Assembly (NCBI RefSeq): GCF_000715075.1
Contig: NC_134085.1
Location: 136,290,060-136,354,059, forward strand
DNA: 64,000 nt
Source: Nicotiana tabacum
Lineage: Eukaryota; Streptophyta; Magnoliopsida; Solanales; Solanaceae
Direction of reading: 5' to 3'
The position numbers and the translations under genes are program-made. The notes beneath the pieces were generated by a model. That model saw only the letters and a program-made list of their open reading frames with translations. It searched no databases and had not been told where the DNA came from. Position 1 is the stretch's first letter. Every line of letters begins with the position of its first letter. This document shows, piece by piece, positions 23,541-35,324 of the stretch.

Positions 23541-24222
23541 AGCAGTGGCCTGCAAATGTTTTGCAGCTCCAAACTTCATGGAATGGCCCGATTGACCACC
23601 CGAAACTCACCCGATGCCCCCAGGACCTCAACCAAAGGCACTAACATATCCCAAAACCTTATTCAAACTTGTACCAATCTTCAAAACCCCTCAAACAACA
23701 TCAAATCAATCAAAACACATTGAATTCAAGCCTAAGTTTCCAAAATCTTCTGAATTCCGCTTTTGATAAAAAATCCAACAAAACCACGTCCGAATGACCT
23801 GAAATTTTAAACACATATCCCAAATGATACAACAGAACTACTGCAACTCTTGGAATTCCATTGCGACCCCTATATCAAAATCTCATCTACTAACCAGAAA
23901 TCGCCAAAAATCCAATTTCGCCAATTCAAGCCTAAATCAACTCCGGACCTCCAAAACTCATTCCGATCATGCTCCTAAGTCCCAAATCACCTTCTGAAGT
24001 TAACCAAACCATCGGAACTCACATCCGAGCCATCTAACACATAAGTCAACATCTGGTTGACTTTTCCAACTTAACCTTCCACAAAAGAGACTAAGTGTCT
24101 CAAACCTTGCCAATTCCTTTCTGAACCCTAACCAATCAACCTGATCACATATAGAACCATCAGCAGAAATAGGAAAAACGGAATGGTAACTCATGAGACG
24201 ACTGGATGGTCATCACAAAAAG

Positions 24223-24995
24223 ACTTACGAAAGGTCAATGGACTCGACAAATAAGTTGCTTCTTTTTTGATTTTTGTAAAAATTGTATGAAGGTGTAAAA
24301 TCTTTTTGAAATTTTTCTTTCATTTTTTTTGTCTTTTTTTTTAGAAAAATGTGAAAGAAAAACAAAGGTTGGCCCCTACTTGCTTCATTTTTATATTTCA
24401 CCCTCTTTTCTTCTCATTATTACCCAACAAACATTGGTCTACCAAATGACCTTTTTACCCTTGAAAAATGCAGCACGTGGCACATAGGGATGATTAAATG
24501 TCTTTTGGGCCATGGGCCTATTTTAACATAATTTGGATAGGCTTCCTACAAAGGGATACGGTGCCCGGGACTGAGCCCTGCTGGTCTAAATGACATGATG
24601 CAAATAAGAATGACCTAAAGGCTGACCTACATTTGGGGTTTACTAGACAAGGCAATTCGGGGCAGCACGTGGTCGATGGCGGCTGCTCTAGCTGTCTGCC
24701 TACTCCACGCTCCTACGCCACCCCCCTAAAGATAAGGGTGACTCACAAAAAGGCCGTGTACTCTCAAATGTACTCCGGAAGACTTGTTGCAGAAAGGAAA
24801 CTCATGGTTATGCAAATGATGGCAGTTAAAAAGCGGTAAACACATAAGAAAAAGCGATAAACAAATAACCAATATAACAAGAAATAAGACAAACAAACCA
24901 AATAAAGAAAACAAACACCTCAACCGAATATCCTAAAAGCCAACAAGATCAAGTATCAGCTCGAACCTGCAACTCTCAAGCAGAGTCGTCAAAGC
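24223..24995 (-). other. Ogre2 leader between primer site and Tekay1 insertion
   Basis: No gene. It begins with the continuation of the block interrupted at 12164. Near 24970-24990 the minus strand reads GACGACTCTGCTTGAGA, a decayed form of the Ogre primer site, four bases inside the LTR end. The ORF at 24633-24839 has no domain. Confidence 0.5.
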
Positions 24996-27171
24996 TGTCA
25001 CACCCCTTTTTTTACCTCATTAACCCGCTTAAAATAAATAAAATGATTTGAAGCTCAAAATGGTTTTCAATTAGAAAGTGATAAAAATTGTGTTCAAAAG
25101 GACTTTTTAGAGTTAACATTTGATTTCGGTGTGTCAGGTCACCATTTGTTTAGAAATAATTTTTCCTGTTAAAACACTTTGGACTCCAAAACTAAGTCTG
25201 CACCAGAGTTCTAGGTAAGGGGGTTCATTTGACTCGGGGAGAAGGTGTTAGGCATTCCCCGAGTCCCGTGAAAGTCACGGTTTCATACTCGATCTAGTTG
25301 GCTTTTAAAATATTCAAGTTGATGTAAAACTTAACGTAGAAAAGAAAAATAAACACACAAGAGGCTTGAGGTAGTCCTTACCTAATAAAATAAAAAATTA
25401 AAAAAATGAAAAATAAAAATAAAAATACTAAGAGTTCTACATTCGGCCTCCGAATACAAATACTTCGGGGCATTACCCCGGATAAAAATATATACAAATA
25501 TCACGGGGCATTCCCCAAATAAATTCAACTAAGGGGGCGACCTCTCACCTCATATAAAAGAAAAGAAACGGAAATTCCTAATATTTTCCTGCCCGAGTGT
25601 TGACAGCCTAGCATGCTCCTAGCATTAACGAAACTAGTAGAAATGAAGCAGAAATCGAACATATCATGTTAAACCCAATTCTCTTTCATTATGCTCCAAA
25701 CCTCCACAACCCATTTGTCTTTGTTATACCTAATTCAACTTGCTGAAAAAGTAATAATCCACAAAAAGAAAGAGCAAGCAATTCAATATACTCAGAAAGT
25801 CAGCAAATTAATTTCAAACAAACCAGTGAACGAAACAACTAAAACAACTAACTTAAAAAAAAATCAACAAACTAATTTTAAAAAAACAGACTCAGTGAAC
25901 GAGACAACTAAAGCATGTCAAACCAAATTAAGCCAAAAATTCACTCAAAAATATTTAAACAACTATGTAAAAGGAAACAAAATGAACCTCTATAACTGTA
26001 ATTTGCTATTGAGTCAATCAAATGGACCTCCAATAGAAATGGTCGCGAACAAGTACAATTTTGACCACGAACAGGCCGTCAATCGGTACCTTTGCAACAA
26101 GACTCGAGTGAACCTCTCTCTTGCCCAGATAATTTTTTTCATGACTGATATGGACTAGTGACGTTGATTTTGGTGGTTAACGGCAAAACGGGTGGAGTTC
26201 TAATGGTGCTCTGTTTTTTTTAGATATGATATTCCAATCAAATAGCTGAAGAAAGCCTCCCTTTGAACTTTACTTCTCAACCTCCATTTCCTCATTAAAT
26301 AACCAAATACTCCCATGTGTAGGTATGAGCAAACAAAATCAGCCAACCATCAGTGAATATTCAATGGATGAGGCTGCTGGTTAGGTCGTTCTCTGATGGA
26401 GGAGAGGGTTCATTGGAAAACAAAGAAAACCAGGGGGTTCACGAGGAAGAAGAAGACAAGCAGCGGCTGAAGGTTGGATAAATCAGCGGGGTTCAGCCGT
26501 TTTTGGGAAATGATGATGATCGATTTTTTGGAGAGGATGGGGCTGCTGAAGGTGAGCCACTGATTTTGTGGTTGAGGCGACTGGCGGGAGAAGACTTGAG
26601 AGGAGGGAGTCATGGCGGCAGGGATGTCTGGCGGCGGAGATGGAGTAGTCGTGTGGAAGTGCGCAGCGGAAGATGGATTTTTAGATGAGTGAGGGTGGCT
26701 GCTTTCTTATTTAAGAGAGGGTGGAGTTGCTCTTCTCTCCGGGAATTCCTGTTCCTAGGGTTCCTCTCTTCGTCTTTTAAAAGGGGAAAGGGATGTAGGG
26801 TTTGTAAGTGTTAGGGATTTAGGTTGGCCGAATTTGGGCCTCTTTTGGACCAAGTCAAGCTCAAAATAATGGTCTTCTCACATAAAAACAAGACAAAATT
26901 AGTCCAAAATTTTTCTTCTTATCTTTTTTGGAAAAATAAATATCAATACAATTTTTGTATTTTTTTAATCTTATGAAAGGTAGATAAATTAAAAGTAACG
27001 AGATAAAATATCAATTAGCTAAATAAAAGAAAATATATTTTTAATTTTTATTTTTGTGATAAAATAGAGTAAAAGAGTCAAAACTAGTTAAAATAGCTAT
27101 ATTAGACCTAAACTAAATATTTATACGCTATGTGTAAAATCTCGGTGAGGGTCAAAAATTATATGTCTACA
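24996..27171 (-). repeat. Ogre2 5' LTR
   Basis: On the minus strand it begins TGTAGACATATAATTTTTG at 27171 and ends GGGGTGTGACA at 24996 (2176 bp). The shared Tat 13-mer GCCTAACACCTTC lies at 25253-25241, 245 bp from the end. The 155-codon plus-strand ORF at 25691-26158 is Lys/Thr/Asn-rich, contains an imperfect internal duplication and opposes the LTR sense. I consider it chance. An ORF pair near 26410-26690 also lacks a domain. Confidence 0.65.
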
Positions 27172-27769
27172 TTCTCTATAACGGACTATATATTTAATGA
27201 TGCAGAATATCCTTCATTGAATGTTATCAGGTGGCACACATTCATTTGTCTTCATGAGCAATATTCCTTTCGAGGGCTTCCCGGTGCCAACCAAGGCTGT
27301 CGCCCCCGGTCTTGATTCCCACTTGTCTTGCTTTTCATTTGTCTCCGGTTCCACGCGTCCCTCTATTATGTGAGTATTTAATATAAATAGATTTTACCCT
27401 ATACAAATAGTTTCCCTGCTTTTCGGTGGCACATTCTTGTGTAATTGGAAAGTTAGTAAAGATAACTTTCTTGGCGGGAAATTTTGTGACCCCTTTTGAA
27501 AAGTTTCTGACGCTTGATTAGATGCATGTCTCTCTGCATTTAATGCCTCGAACATGCATCATTCCACGATTCAGCATTACTTCCACCGGCTCTCGGGGTA
27601 ATTATGGCGACGATTTAGCTGCCTATTCATTTACTTATACACTTAATTCTTCTCTTTTCATAATTCACAATTTCTCGAACTTTCTGAACTTTTCTTACTC
27701 AACTATCTCTGGCTTTCAACTTCTTTTAACCTTCTTCTTCCGTGAAACTCTTATTTTCTTCTGCTAACT
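27172..27769 (+). promoter_or_regulatory. upstream region of the Tat3 antisense ORF with TATA box
   Basis: TATAAATAG at 27382-27390 lies 380 bp upstream of the ORF ATG. The region between is T/C-rich, leader-like, and without ORFs of note. The ATG context is AACTATGGCC, favourable for plants. No LTR edge is recognisable in this stretch. Confidence 0.45.
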
Positions 27770-30369
27770 ATGGCCTACTCTTCCAAGAACTCCAACTCTT
27801 CAAAGAACAAGGAAAGTACTGATGATGTTGTTCCTTCTATGGTGAGCACCATTAACCCCATAAGACTTAATACAACCAAGGACTTTGAAGAGAAGTTCCC
27901 TTCTGCTAACTCCTGCACATGGCTTGTTGGTGTATACTCCATCCTTCTAGCATTTCTGTTGTAAAGGAAGATTGTGGTTGTCATGATTTGAACATCATTG
28001 CTCCCGATCTATCGGATCGGGTAACCTTCCCCAAGAAGGATTTTACGTACATTTACCTGTACCCCTTCACTTTGGGCCCGTTCTCACTGAGCAGGGAGCT
28101 TAATTCCGTAATCTTGGAGTTTTGCTTCCACTATCAAGTATGTTTGGCATAGTTGAGCTCTTTCGTGTGGCAGACGGTAGTCTATCTTTGGGGGTTATGC
28201 CAGGAAATGGGGGAAGAGCTCTCCCTTGCTCGAATGATGAACCTCTATTCCCCCAAGATTTTTCGTGGGGGAATGATAAGCTTCAGCAAACGTGGTTACG
28301 ATATTTTGCTTACCAGCATGTATAAAGCAGTTTGTTGTAGTTGCCACCAGGGATATCATCCCGACCACAACTCTATTATTATCATGGAATCATACACGTA
28401 AGTTTAAACGTCTATTTTTCCTATGATTAAACTTTTTTCTTATTGTTACTCATCCTTCTCTCTTTTATTATTTTAGCAACTCGATGGGTACCACCGAGTG
28501 TTAAAGGCTTGGACCAGCAGATCCAGAAGATTTTGGATATTACTACGCTTGAGACCCACCGGTAGAAAGAACTAGCCCTCAAATATGAGTGGAAGGCCAA
28601 AAGTCATGGTAAGTTGAGTTTTGAACCGATCTTGTCTTTACCTTGCATACAAGAGAATTGGGTAACTTCTCTTTTTGTTGAATTCAGGTCTTCCACATGG
28701 TTCTATTAATGTCCCCGAGGAGGACATTTTGGCTGATCCCGCCGACGCGGCCAGGTTGTTGTAGGAGGCTTTCGCCGAACGGGTGTCATCGAACCTGCTT
28801 CTGGTACAAGTTTGTCCTCTTGGAGTCCCCGACTAGAGAACAAGTAACAAAAAGATGACGTTCCTCTATGGCCGAGGGTAAAAATAAAAAGGTGAAGAGC
28901 GATGCCCCCGAGCCAGCTGCAGACAATGTGGTGATCGATGATGATAGGGGAGCCAGTGATGAAGGGGCTTCTCTACATAGAAGACGATGACCTACATCAG
29001 CTCAACAAAGTGCTTAATCTGTTGAGCTAGTTACACCAACTGAGGATAATGTCCAGGCGCTCTAGGGAGAGTGTGATATATTGGAAGATGCAAACTCTCC
29101 CTTCCGAATCCTAGTTGCTACACATGGTACTGTAAGGCTGAGTACCGGGCCTCTTCTGTCTCCGGTTGACGAGCAACATGATTTTTGTCGCAGTTGCTTC
29201 TCAACCCACCATGCCATTAGCTTCATCTCCTTTTTTGCCAACCATGCCTTCGCCACCAGCAACTGTTGCTTCATCTCCACCGGCCGAAGACACCCGAAAG
29301 GAGGATGCCTCTCCTCCCTAGTCCCCAGTCCCCAGTCATAGGACTTTGGGGCATAACTATTCCGCCCCATCCACAGATCTTCAATGGAGAAAGAGAACCT
29401 CCCTCTCGGTATCTACTGAGTTCCATCTACTGTACCAGCCAGTGGAAATTGCCAATTACCTGAAGCCTCTGGCTTTAGAGAAAGATAGGACTAGCATACA
29501 TTCTCTCTCGGGATAGTGTATGGTAAATAATTCCATGTACAACGCAACAACGGTACGATTTTTATTCCTTCTACTGTTTTTCCTAGATTTGCTATGACAT
29601 GATTTTTGATTTGAACTTTTTCTTTGAAAGATAACTTTCTTGCTTTTGAGGGCTTCCAAAAGATAATCCTTGATATAGAGAAACTCACATCCGAGTGGGA
29701 TCAACTATTGGCCGAGCGAGATCAAATTGTTGCTCTCCTCCCAAGACTGGAAGCACTAACTATCGAGGCCGCTGAGTTGTAGGCTCGGTTGCAGCAGAGT
29801 GAGCAAGAGGTGGTGAACCTTAGCCAAGAGGCCGCCTTGTTAAGGGTACAATTTCAAGAGTCCAAGGAAAAGTAGTCTAAGGTCTAAAATCTTGTTCTTG
29901 CTGCTGCTGATCGTGATGTTGCCTCTACTAAAAGATTAAATAATTTGGAGGCAACCTTGAACTCCAAAGCTGAAGAGGTTGTTGCTGTTGCCGAGGATAA
30001 GCATGGCCGGATGGTGGAGAAGTATAGGAAGGTCATAGAGCACAATAAAGTTTATAACTCCACTATTCGTGACCTTGATGTTAGCCTTCATGTTGCTAGA
30101 TCTGAGCAAATAAACTTTTGACCGAGGTTGACCAGCTTAAGGAAGAACTTCAACGCCGAATGGCTTCCTTCATTGTTGAAAAAACATATTTAATGTATAG
30201 CATGAGGAGAAAAATCTTGGAAAAGGCCAAAGCGGAAGACATTGACTTTGAAGCCGAGATCGCCAAGGCTCATGAGATGGAGTCAACTGCCTCAAGGGGT
30301 CTCACGGTCCAGCAGGATGCGATTGACTCTTCTAATTCTGGTTTCCTGGTCTCGGGAACTGATGAATAA
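27770..30369 (+). pseudogene. Tat3 antisense additional ORF, Transposase_28-like, with introns
   Basis: Starts at ATG 27770. A first block (VKEDCGCHDLNIIAPDLSD, then YIYLYPFTLGPFSLSRELN and LSSFVWQTV) has the pattern I recall for the putative gypsy-type transposon family (Transposase_28). It is followed by WVPPSVKGLDQQIQKILDIT, and a coiled-coil C-terminus (29640-30369: LDIEKLTSEWDQLLAERDQ and VDQLKEELQRRM). GT-AG introns are readable at 28398-28476 (79 nt), 28609-28687 (79 nt, restoring KSHGLPHGS in frame) and 29553-29630 (78 nt). Breaks: a frameshift near 27950, CAG-to-TAG at 28150, further stops near 28560 and 28762, and a frameshift near 30118. Function unknown. Confidence 0.7.
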
Positions 30370-31278
30370 CCTGAAAGTAATGATGATGAAGGTCAATACC
30401 TCAAGCCGGCAGCAGATCCACCTACTTTTCCTGGGGTGTAGATGCTTCTCTTTTCCCGGATTTTGGGGATGTAGTAGTTTAGCTTTTTACTTTTGTTTCA
30501 CTTTGCTTTTATTTTCCATTCTTTTGTACTTGTTCCGCTTGGCATATTTGTTGTATATAAAAGTGGTTTTTTGTTTAAGGATTGTGCAAATTTTACCTTT
30601 TTGCATTGAGTTATGGGTGTATTTTTCCCCGATTGTGTTTGATTTCGGGCATAGGTTTTCGAAATCAACCTTTTACCATGGGGGTTTCATAAGAGAGGGC
30701 CCTCTTATGTTTATGGTGGTCTTGCAGAGGACTTCTCCTGTTCATTCCGGCACTAGCATTTGATGTACTTGTTTAACTTTTAAATGATAAAATTAATTCA
30801 TTGTTCGGACAATAAATTTCCATTACTTCTGGCTAATTTGTACAACTTATTTCTACGGGTTAGCTGCAGTCCCCGGTCCCGATATACAACTTTGTTCTCG
30901 GATTTTGTTGTCCCAGTTTATGTGGAAGTCATATTGCCGTATTCTCATATAATTCCCCCAATGTTCGAATGCAAAGAATGCGAATTTGAACACTGGAAGT
31001 TTTTCTCCTTTGAAGAATCAAAGTCCCGGTTGGATAATATTTGGTCCGATAACAAGATTCTCTTCCCATTAGGAACTTTGCTATAGAGCCAAAGATTACC
31101 TAACCACCCCAAGTGACTTGCACTCATGAACGGTCGGGTAATATTTGGCTCGATAGCAAGATTTATTTCCCGGTAGGAACTTTGCTATCGAGTAAAAGAC
31201 TATCTAACCATCCCATAATGGCTCATTGCTTGCATGCCTTGTCATTTAAAGGTCTTATTTGTGCTGACGACGCTTTCT
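30370..31278. other. Tat3 convergent intergenic region with 104 bp tandem repeat
   Basis: This lies between the ends of pol (minus) and the antisense ORF (plus), so it is the shared 3' region. 31027-31130 and 31131-31234 are two copies of a 104 bp unit (CGGTTGGATAATATTTGG versus CGGTCGGGTAATATTTGG, both followed by CGATA/CAAGAT and AGGAACTTTGCTAT). The rest is T-rich. Plus-strand ORFs at 30242-30763 and 30784-31086 have no domain. Confidence 0.6.
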
Positions 31279-32600
31279 CTATAGTATGCTTTTCGTTGTT
31301 GCCTCATTAAAAATCTTGATCGAAAAACCCAATTGGGATAAAAACTGCACGAAGGGAAAAAGAGTGCAGAACATTCTTTTAGTATAGGCAGTGCTCATCA
31401 GCAATAATATCTTTTTGAGGTGTGTCACATTCCGTTTGCTTGAAAATTTTACTCCATCTTGATTTTGCACTTCGTATCCTTTCCTAGTGACAGCTAAAAT
31501 CCGGTAGGGGCCTTCCCACATCGGATCCAACTTTCCTGCATTGAATTCTCGGGTATTTTAAGTCACTTTCCTTAAAACTAAGTCTCCTACTTTGAAATAA
31601 CGGAGATTGGCCATTCGATTATAGTATCTTTCCATTATTTTCTTCTAAGACACCTTCCTTATATGTGCCAAATCTGACTAACAATGCTTCGTTGTTTTCT
31701 TCTTCGTCCACCCAAAAATATCTTATGGTATGTTCTCCCACTTCTACTAGGATCAAGGCTTCTACTCCGTACACGAGAGAGAATGGTGTCTCTCCCGTGC
31801 TTGACTTGGCCGTCGTAAGGTATGCCCATAGCAGTCCTGGTAACTCTTCGGGCCATTTACCTTTGGCTGCTTCTAATCTAATTTTAAGATTCTGAATAAT
31901 CACCTTGTTCGTCGATTTCGCTTGGATATTTGCACATGGATGGTATGGCAACGATGTGATTCTTTTGATTTTCAAGTCTTCAAGGAATTTTGTGATCTTT
32001 GTGCCTATAAATTGTGGTCTATTTTCGCAGGCTATCTCTTTTGGTATTCTGAACCTTCAAATTATATTCTTCCATAGGAAATCAACCACTTCGCGCTCGC
32101 TAATTTTTTGGTAAGGATCTGCTTCAACCCACTTGGAAAAGTAGTCAGATAACTGGCAGCAGCAGACCGGCTATGTCCATCCCCCATTCATGAATTGCCA
32201 AGGCGATAAAACCAATTCCAATAGCTTTCTGGTTGATGCACCAATAGTGTGTGGCGTTGAAACTTATCGCTGTTATGAACATAAGCCTTAGAGTCTTGCT
32301 CCATCTGGTGCCAGTAGTATCCTGCCCTAATTAGCTTTAATACCAAGGAGTCCGCATCCGGGTGATTTCAGAAGGTTCTTTCGTGGACTTCTCTCATGAC
32401 GTAATTAGCTTCGAAGGCTCCTAAACATCGGGCCAATGGGCCTTGGAAAGATTTTCTACATAATTTACCTCCCATGGAGCAGTATTCAGCTGCTTTAGTG
32501 CGCAGAGCCCGGGATGCCTTGGGATCTTTGAGTAGTTTCCCGTGCTCAAGATAGTCAATGATCTCATTCCTCCAGTCCCAGACCAAATTGGTCGTGATTA
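31279..32600 (-). pseudogene. int: Tat3 integrase
   Basis: The C-terminal part (about 31530-31390) reads LDPMWEGPYRILAVTRKGYE and QDGVKFSSKRNVTHLKK. The core (31975-31619) reads IKRITSLPYHPCANIQAKST, then GLLWAYLTTAKSSTGETPFS, LVYGVEAL. In relatives the motif is GQAE with the catalytic Glu. Here it is IQAK, so that residue is lost. The N-terminal zinc-finger region (about 32400-32200) is broken into short frames. Confidence 0.75.
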
Positions 32601-33034
32601 CTTCATAATAGCCATCCACATCCAATACCGAATGCATAAGATGCACGACTGCACCGGAGTCTGATCCCTTCATTTCCGTGGATGAGCCCAGATTGGCCAG
32701 TGAGTCTTCTTCCATATTTTCCTCCCTCGGAATATGGGTTATTGACTATTCCCTGAATCGTACAAGCAGATCCTGGACTTTCACTACATATTGTTGCATG
32801 TGTTCCTCTTTGGCGTCGAAGATTTAGTATACTTGATTTGCTACTAGTTGGGAATCAAACTTGACTTCTATGACCTCAGAGTCCAGTCCCCTAGGCTAAC
32901 TCAAGTCCTGCAATCAAAGCCCCATACCCGAGGACGTGATTAATACTACACCAAACCCCGACCCACTCACGTTGGAAGCTCCGTCTGTGAACAAGTTCCA
33001 TACTCCCGATGTCGATTCTGACACCATCACCACT
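32601..33034 (-). pseudogene. Tat3 second (archaeal-type) RNase H domain
   Basis: About 33015-32800 on the minus strand reads NLFTDGASNVSGSGFGVVLI, then SEVIEVKFDSQLVANQVY, then IPREENMEEDSLANLGSS (to about 32690). The TDGA start and the D-S-x-L-V block are those of the extra RNase H found between RNase H and integrase in Tat elements. Two stops interrupt the middle (near 32910-32890). Confidence 0.75.
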
Positions 33035-33690
33035 TCTTTGATAGCCAAAGGTAGTGGTCTAGGACTGAAATCTGCCACAAAGTCGGCCTAGGTTTATACT
33101 CTATGTCAAATTTACTTATTTCGACTGCCCACTTGGCCAGTCGACCTGAAAGATTAGGTTTGTGAAGGATATTTTGCAGGGGAAATATTGTCACCACGAC
33201 TATCGGATGACATTGGAAATAAGGCCTAAGCTTTCGACCGACGACTAAAATATCTAGGGCCAATTTTTCCATTTATGGGTAGCGGGTTTCCGCTCCCGTT
33301 TAAATTTTACTAACACAATAGACAGGAGATTGCATACCTTCTTCTTCACAAAGTAGAACAACACTAACTGCTACCTTCGAGACTGCTAAGTAAATCAGTA
33401 ACCACTCGCCTTCCTCCAATTTCAATAATAATGAAATGCTCGATAAATACCTTTTTAAATTCTTCAGAGCTTGCTGACATTCCGAAGTCCATTTGAAGTT
33501 GTTTTTCTTTTTTAGAAGTGAAAACAAGTGATGATATTTTTTCAAAGATCGGGAAATGAATCTGCTTAAAGTGGTCAGTCTTCCTGTTAATCTTTGAACC
33601 TCATTCACATTTGATAGCTGGTCAGGGATGTCCTTGATGGCTTTAGTTTTATTGGGATCGACTTCAATTCCCCTTTGTGACACCAATCTT
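33035..33690 (-). pseudogene. Tat3 RNase H
   Basis: Readable block at 33686-33300: GIEVDPNKTKAIKDIP, VQRLTGRLTTLSRFISRS, FKWTSECQQALKNLKRYL, then LLIYLAVSKVAVSVVLL. This is the connection and first part of RNase H. It continues (33272-33027) with LALDILVVGRKLRPYFQCHP and a LSGRLAKWAVEISKFDIEY block. A stop and frameshift separate the parts at about 33290. Confidence 0.7.
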
Positions 33691-34470
33691 AAGAACTTAC
33701 CGGAGCTGACTTTGAATATATACTTTTTGGGGTTAAGCTTAATGTTGTGCTTCCTTAGGATGTCAAAGGTTTCGTGCAGGTATTAAAGATGATCATCTGC
33801 ATTCAAAGACTTAACCAACATATCATCTATGTAAACTTCTATGGTTTTCCCTATTTTTTTCAAATATTTTATTCAAAAGCCTATGATAAGTGGCTCTGGC
33901 ATTCTTAAGCCCAAAAGACATCACATTATAGCAATATGTGCCGAAGTTCATTATGAACGAAGCTTTTACCTAATCCTCCCAGTTCATTTTGATTTAGTTG
34001 TACCCAATATAGGCATCAAGGAAACTCTTCAACTTGTGCCCAACCATCGCATCAATCATTTGATTAATGTTTGGCAATGGCAATGAGTCTTTTCGGCACC
34101 CCTTATTTAGATCCTTATAATCTACGCACATTCAAAGTTTATTATTCTTTTTTTGAACTACTACTATGTTAGCTAGCAAGTCAGGATACTTTAACTCCTG
34201 GATTGAACCGATATCAAGCAATTGAGTTACCTCTTCATTGACGAATTTATCTCTGACCTTGGCAATAGGGCGTTTCTTCTGCCTTACTAGAGGGATGTTA
34301 TGATCCAGGGTTAACTTGTGCATGGCCAACTCTGGTGGAATATCTGTCATATCCGCATGCAACCACGCAAAACAGTCAACGTTAAATTTAAAATTTCATA
34401 AATCCAGACATGAACTTGGAGTTTTGTCTTGTCCCCAAGCGGAACTTCCTCTTCAAGAATTTCTAAAACA
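33691..34470 (-). pseudogene. Tat3 reverse transcriptase
   Basis: The 5' part reads HKLTLDHNIPLVRQKKRP and FVNEEVTQLLDIGSIQELKY (34330-34180). The catalytic block VYIDDMLVKS is at about 33834-33805 on the minus strand, with the Tyr-Ile-Asp-Asp motif intact. The middle (34130-33870) is broken into several frames. Confidence 0.75.
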
Positions 34471-34599
34471 ATGCGACTTGCTCGAGTTCTTCCGTTGCGG
34501 ATTTGGTTGCATCTGTTTCCTCAATTACTTAGAAATATCTTGGTACCTAATACGATTTCGACTCCTCCTCCCCCATGTTGACTTCATTAAGCTCGGAAG

Positions 34600-35150
34600 A
34601 AAGTGTCAGTTCCTATAATTGTTGTGCCACATGCTCCTTCCCTTTGCTACTGCAAATTGAGATCACGTTCATCACCCTTGCTGTCGGCTGATCTCCTCTT
34701 ATTTGTTTAATTCCTTCTGGATTTGGGAATTTTAGAAGTTGATGGTATATTGATGGCACAAGCTTCATCTTATGCATCAACGATGTTCCAAGAATAATAT
34801 TGTAGCCCATATTGTCACCCACTACTTCAAAAAGGGTCGTCTTTATTACACCTTCGACATTTGTGGGAAATAAATTTTCCCTTGGGTTGTCACGCTTGCT
34901 AAATTGAACTCGGCGATGAGCTTTGTGGCTAAAATAATGCTTCCGGTTACCTTGGATTCTCCATTGGATAATGATTGCTGAACTACCTGGGACCGCCAAA
35001 ACACATTTAATTTTAAAATCAAAATCATTAAGAGAAATTACTAGTGCATCGTTGTGTGGTAGTAGGAGTCCATCTGTGTCGTCCTGTGTGAAGGTAATGT
35101 CGTCCTCAGTGACTTCTCAAAGTCTCCTCCTTAATGTCCCTCATAGTCGA
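34600..35150 (-). pseudogene. pro: Tat3 protease, catalytic Asp changed, cut by Athila A
   Basis: Element sense reads HNDALVISLNDFDFKIKCVL, then AVPGSSA, then GYNIILGTSLMHKMKLVPS. Relatives have Val-Asp-Pro-Gly-Ser-Ser at the active site. Here the Asp codon GAC is GTC, giving Val, so the enzyme would be inactive. The upstream half and gag are missing because Athila A starts at 35151. Confidence 0.7.
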
Positions 35151-35324
35151 TGATAAGTAGGGACTTTAATTGCTTATTAGCACCTTTGTGCTCTTGTCTT
35201 AGTCTGAAAGTATCAAATTGTGTTCCCAAAACTAATGAAAATATGCAAATCGCAGGAGTGCTAGAAGTTTGGTCCCCCCATGATGAAATCCGACTAAAAA
35301 AAGGAGTGTTCCGAAGCACAAGGC

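Larger units (their letters stand above)
21320..24217 (-). repeat. Tekay1 5' LTR, uninterrupted
   Basis: Plus-strand edges TGTCACGACC and GATGGTCATCACA, length 2898 bp. It aligns with 12165-16123 throughout except for the hAT insertion. A second repeated-word region (CCCCTCGGGC, GGCCCTCGGCC) lies at about 21935-22260. The plus-strand ORF at 23060-23341 and its neighbours read antisense through the palindromic cluster and are not genes. Confidence 0.85.
12160..24222 (-). mobile_element. Tekay/Del-type chromovirus, complete structure (Tekay1)
   Basis: The element proper is 12165-24217, flanked by the 5 bp target duplication AAAAG (12160-12164 and 24218-24222). It is in minus orientation: 5' LTR 21320-24217, iMet-type primer site, gag, protease, reverse transcriptase, RNase H, integrase with chromodomain, polypurine tract, 3' LTR 12165-16123. 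The order and the C-terminal chromodomain place it in the Tekay (Del) lineage of chromoviruses. LTR starts differ at about a dozen of the first ~95 aligned positions, so it is not recent. All coding domains contain stops or frameshifts. It is inserted in Ogre2, and its 3' LTR holds a hAT element. Confidence 0.9.
11023..27171 (-). mobile_element. Ogre-like element remnant (Ogre2), split by Tekay1
   Basis: In element sense (minus strand) this runs LTR (27171-24996), decayed primer site (near 24990-24970), leader (24995-24223), then, after the inserted Tekay1, leader and spacer (12164-11023). The junction flanks join naturally. 12121-12164 plus 24218-24260 align by eye with Ogre1 3650-3720 (GTAGTTC, AGATTGG, TGAAAA in the same order). 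No ORF1, gag or pol is left in the window. It is probably a deletion derivative, cut on the left by the plus-strand LTR. Confidence 0.6.
27172..35150 (-). mobile_element. Tat-lineage Ty3/gypsy element with dual RNase H and antisense ORF (Tat3)
   Basis: In element sense (minus): protease (35150-34600), reverse transcriptase, RNase H, a second archaeal-type RNase H, integrase (to 31400), a spacer with a 104 bp tandem repeat, then an ORF on the opposite strand (27770-30369). Two RNase H domains and an antisense extra ORF downstream of pol are known Tat features. The gag end is cut by Athila A at 35150/35151, and the 3' LTR side is cut by the Ogre2 LTR at 27171/27172. It is therefore the oldest element here. 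Confidence 0.75.

Noticed and set aside
23060..23595. Plus-strand Arg/Glu-rich ORFs with RERD-like repeats
   Set aside because: They are translations of the CGCGAACGCGA word cluster in the Tekay1 LTR. The repeat periodicity comes from the DNA words, not from a protein.
25691..26158. 155-codon plus-strand ORF
   Set aside because: Lys/Asn/Thr-rich, contains an imperfect internal duplication, lies antisense in the Ogre2 LTR and matches no domain I know. AT-rich DNA gives such ORFs by chance.
27172..30369. Independent host gene encoding a coiled-coil protein
   Set aside because: Introns and TATA box look gene-like, but the domain order, the position downstream of and opposite to Tat pol, and the many stops fit the known antisense ORF of Tat elements.
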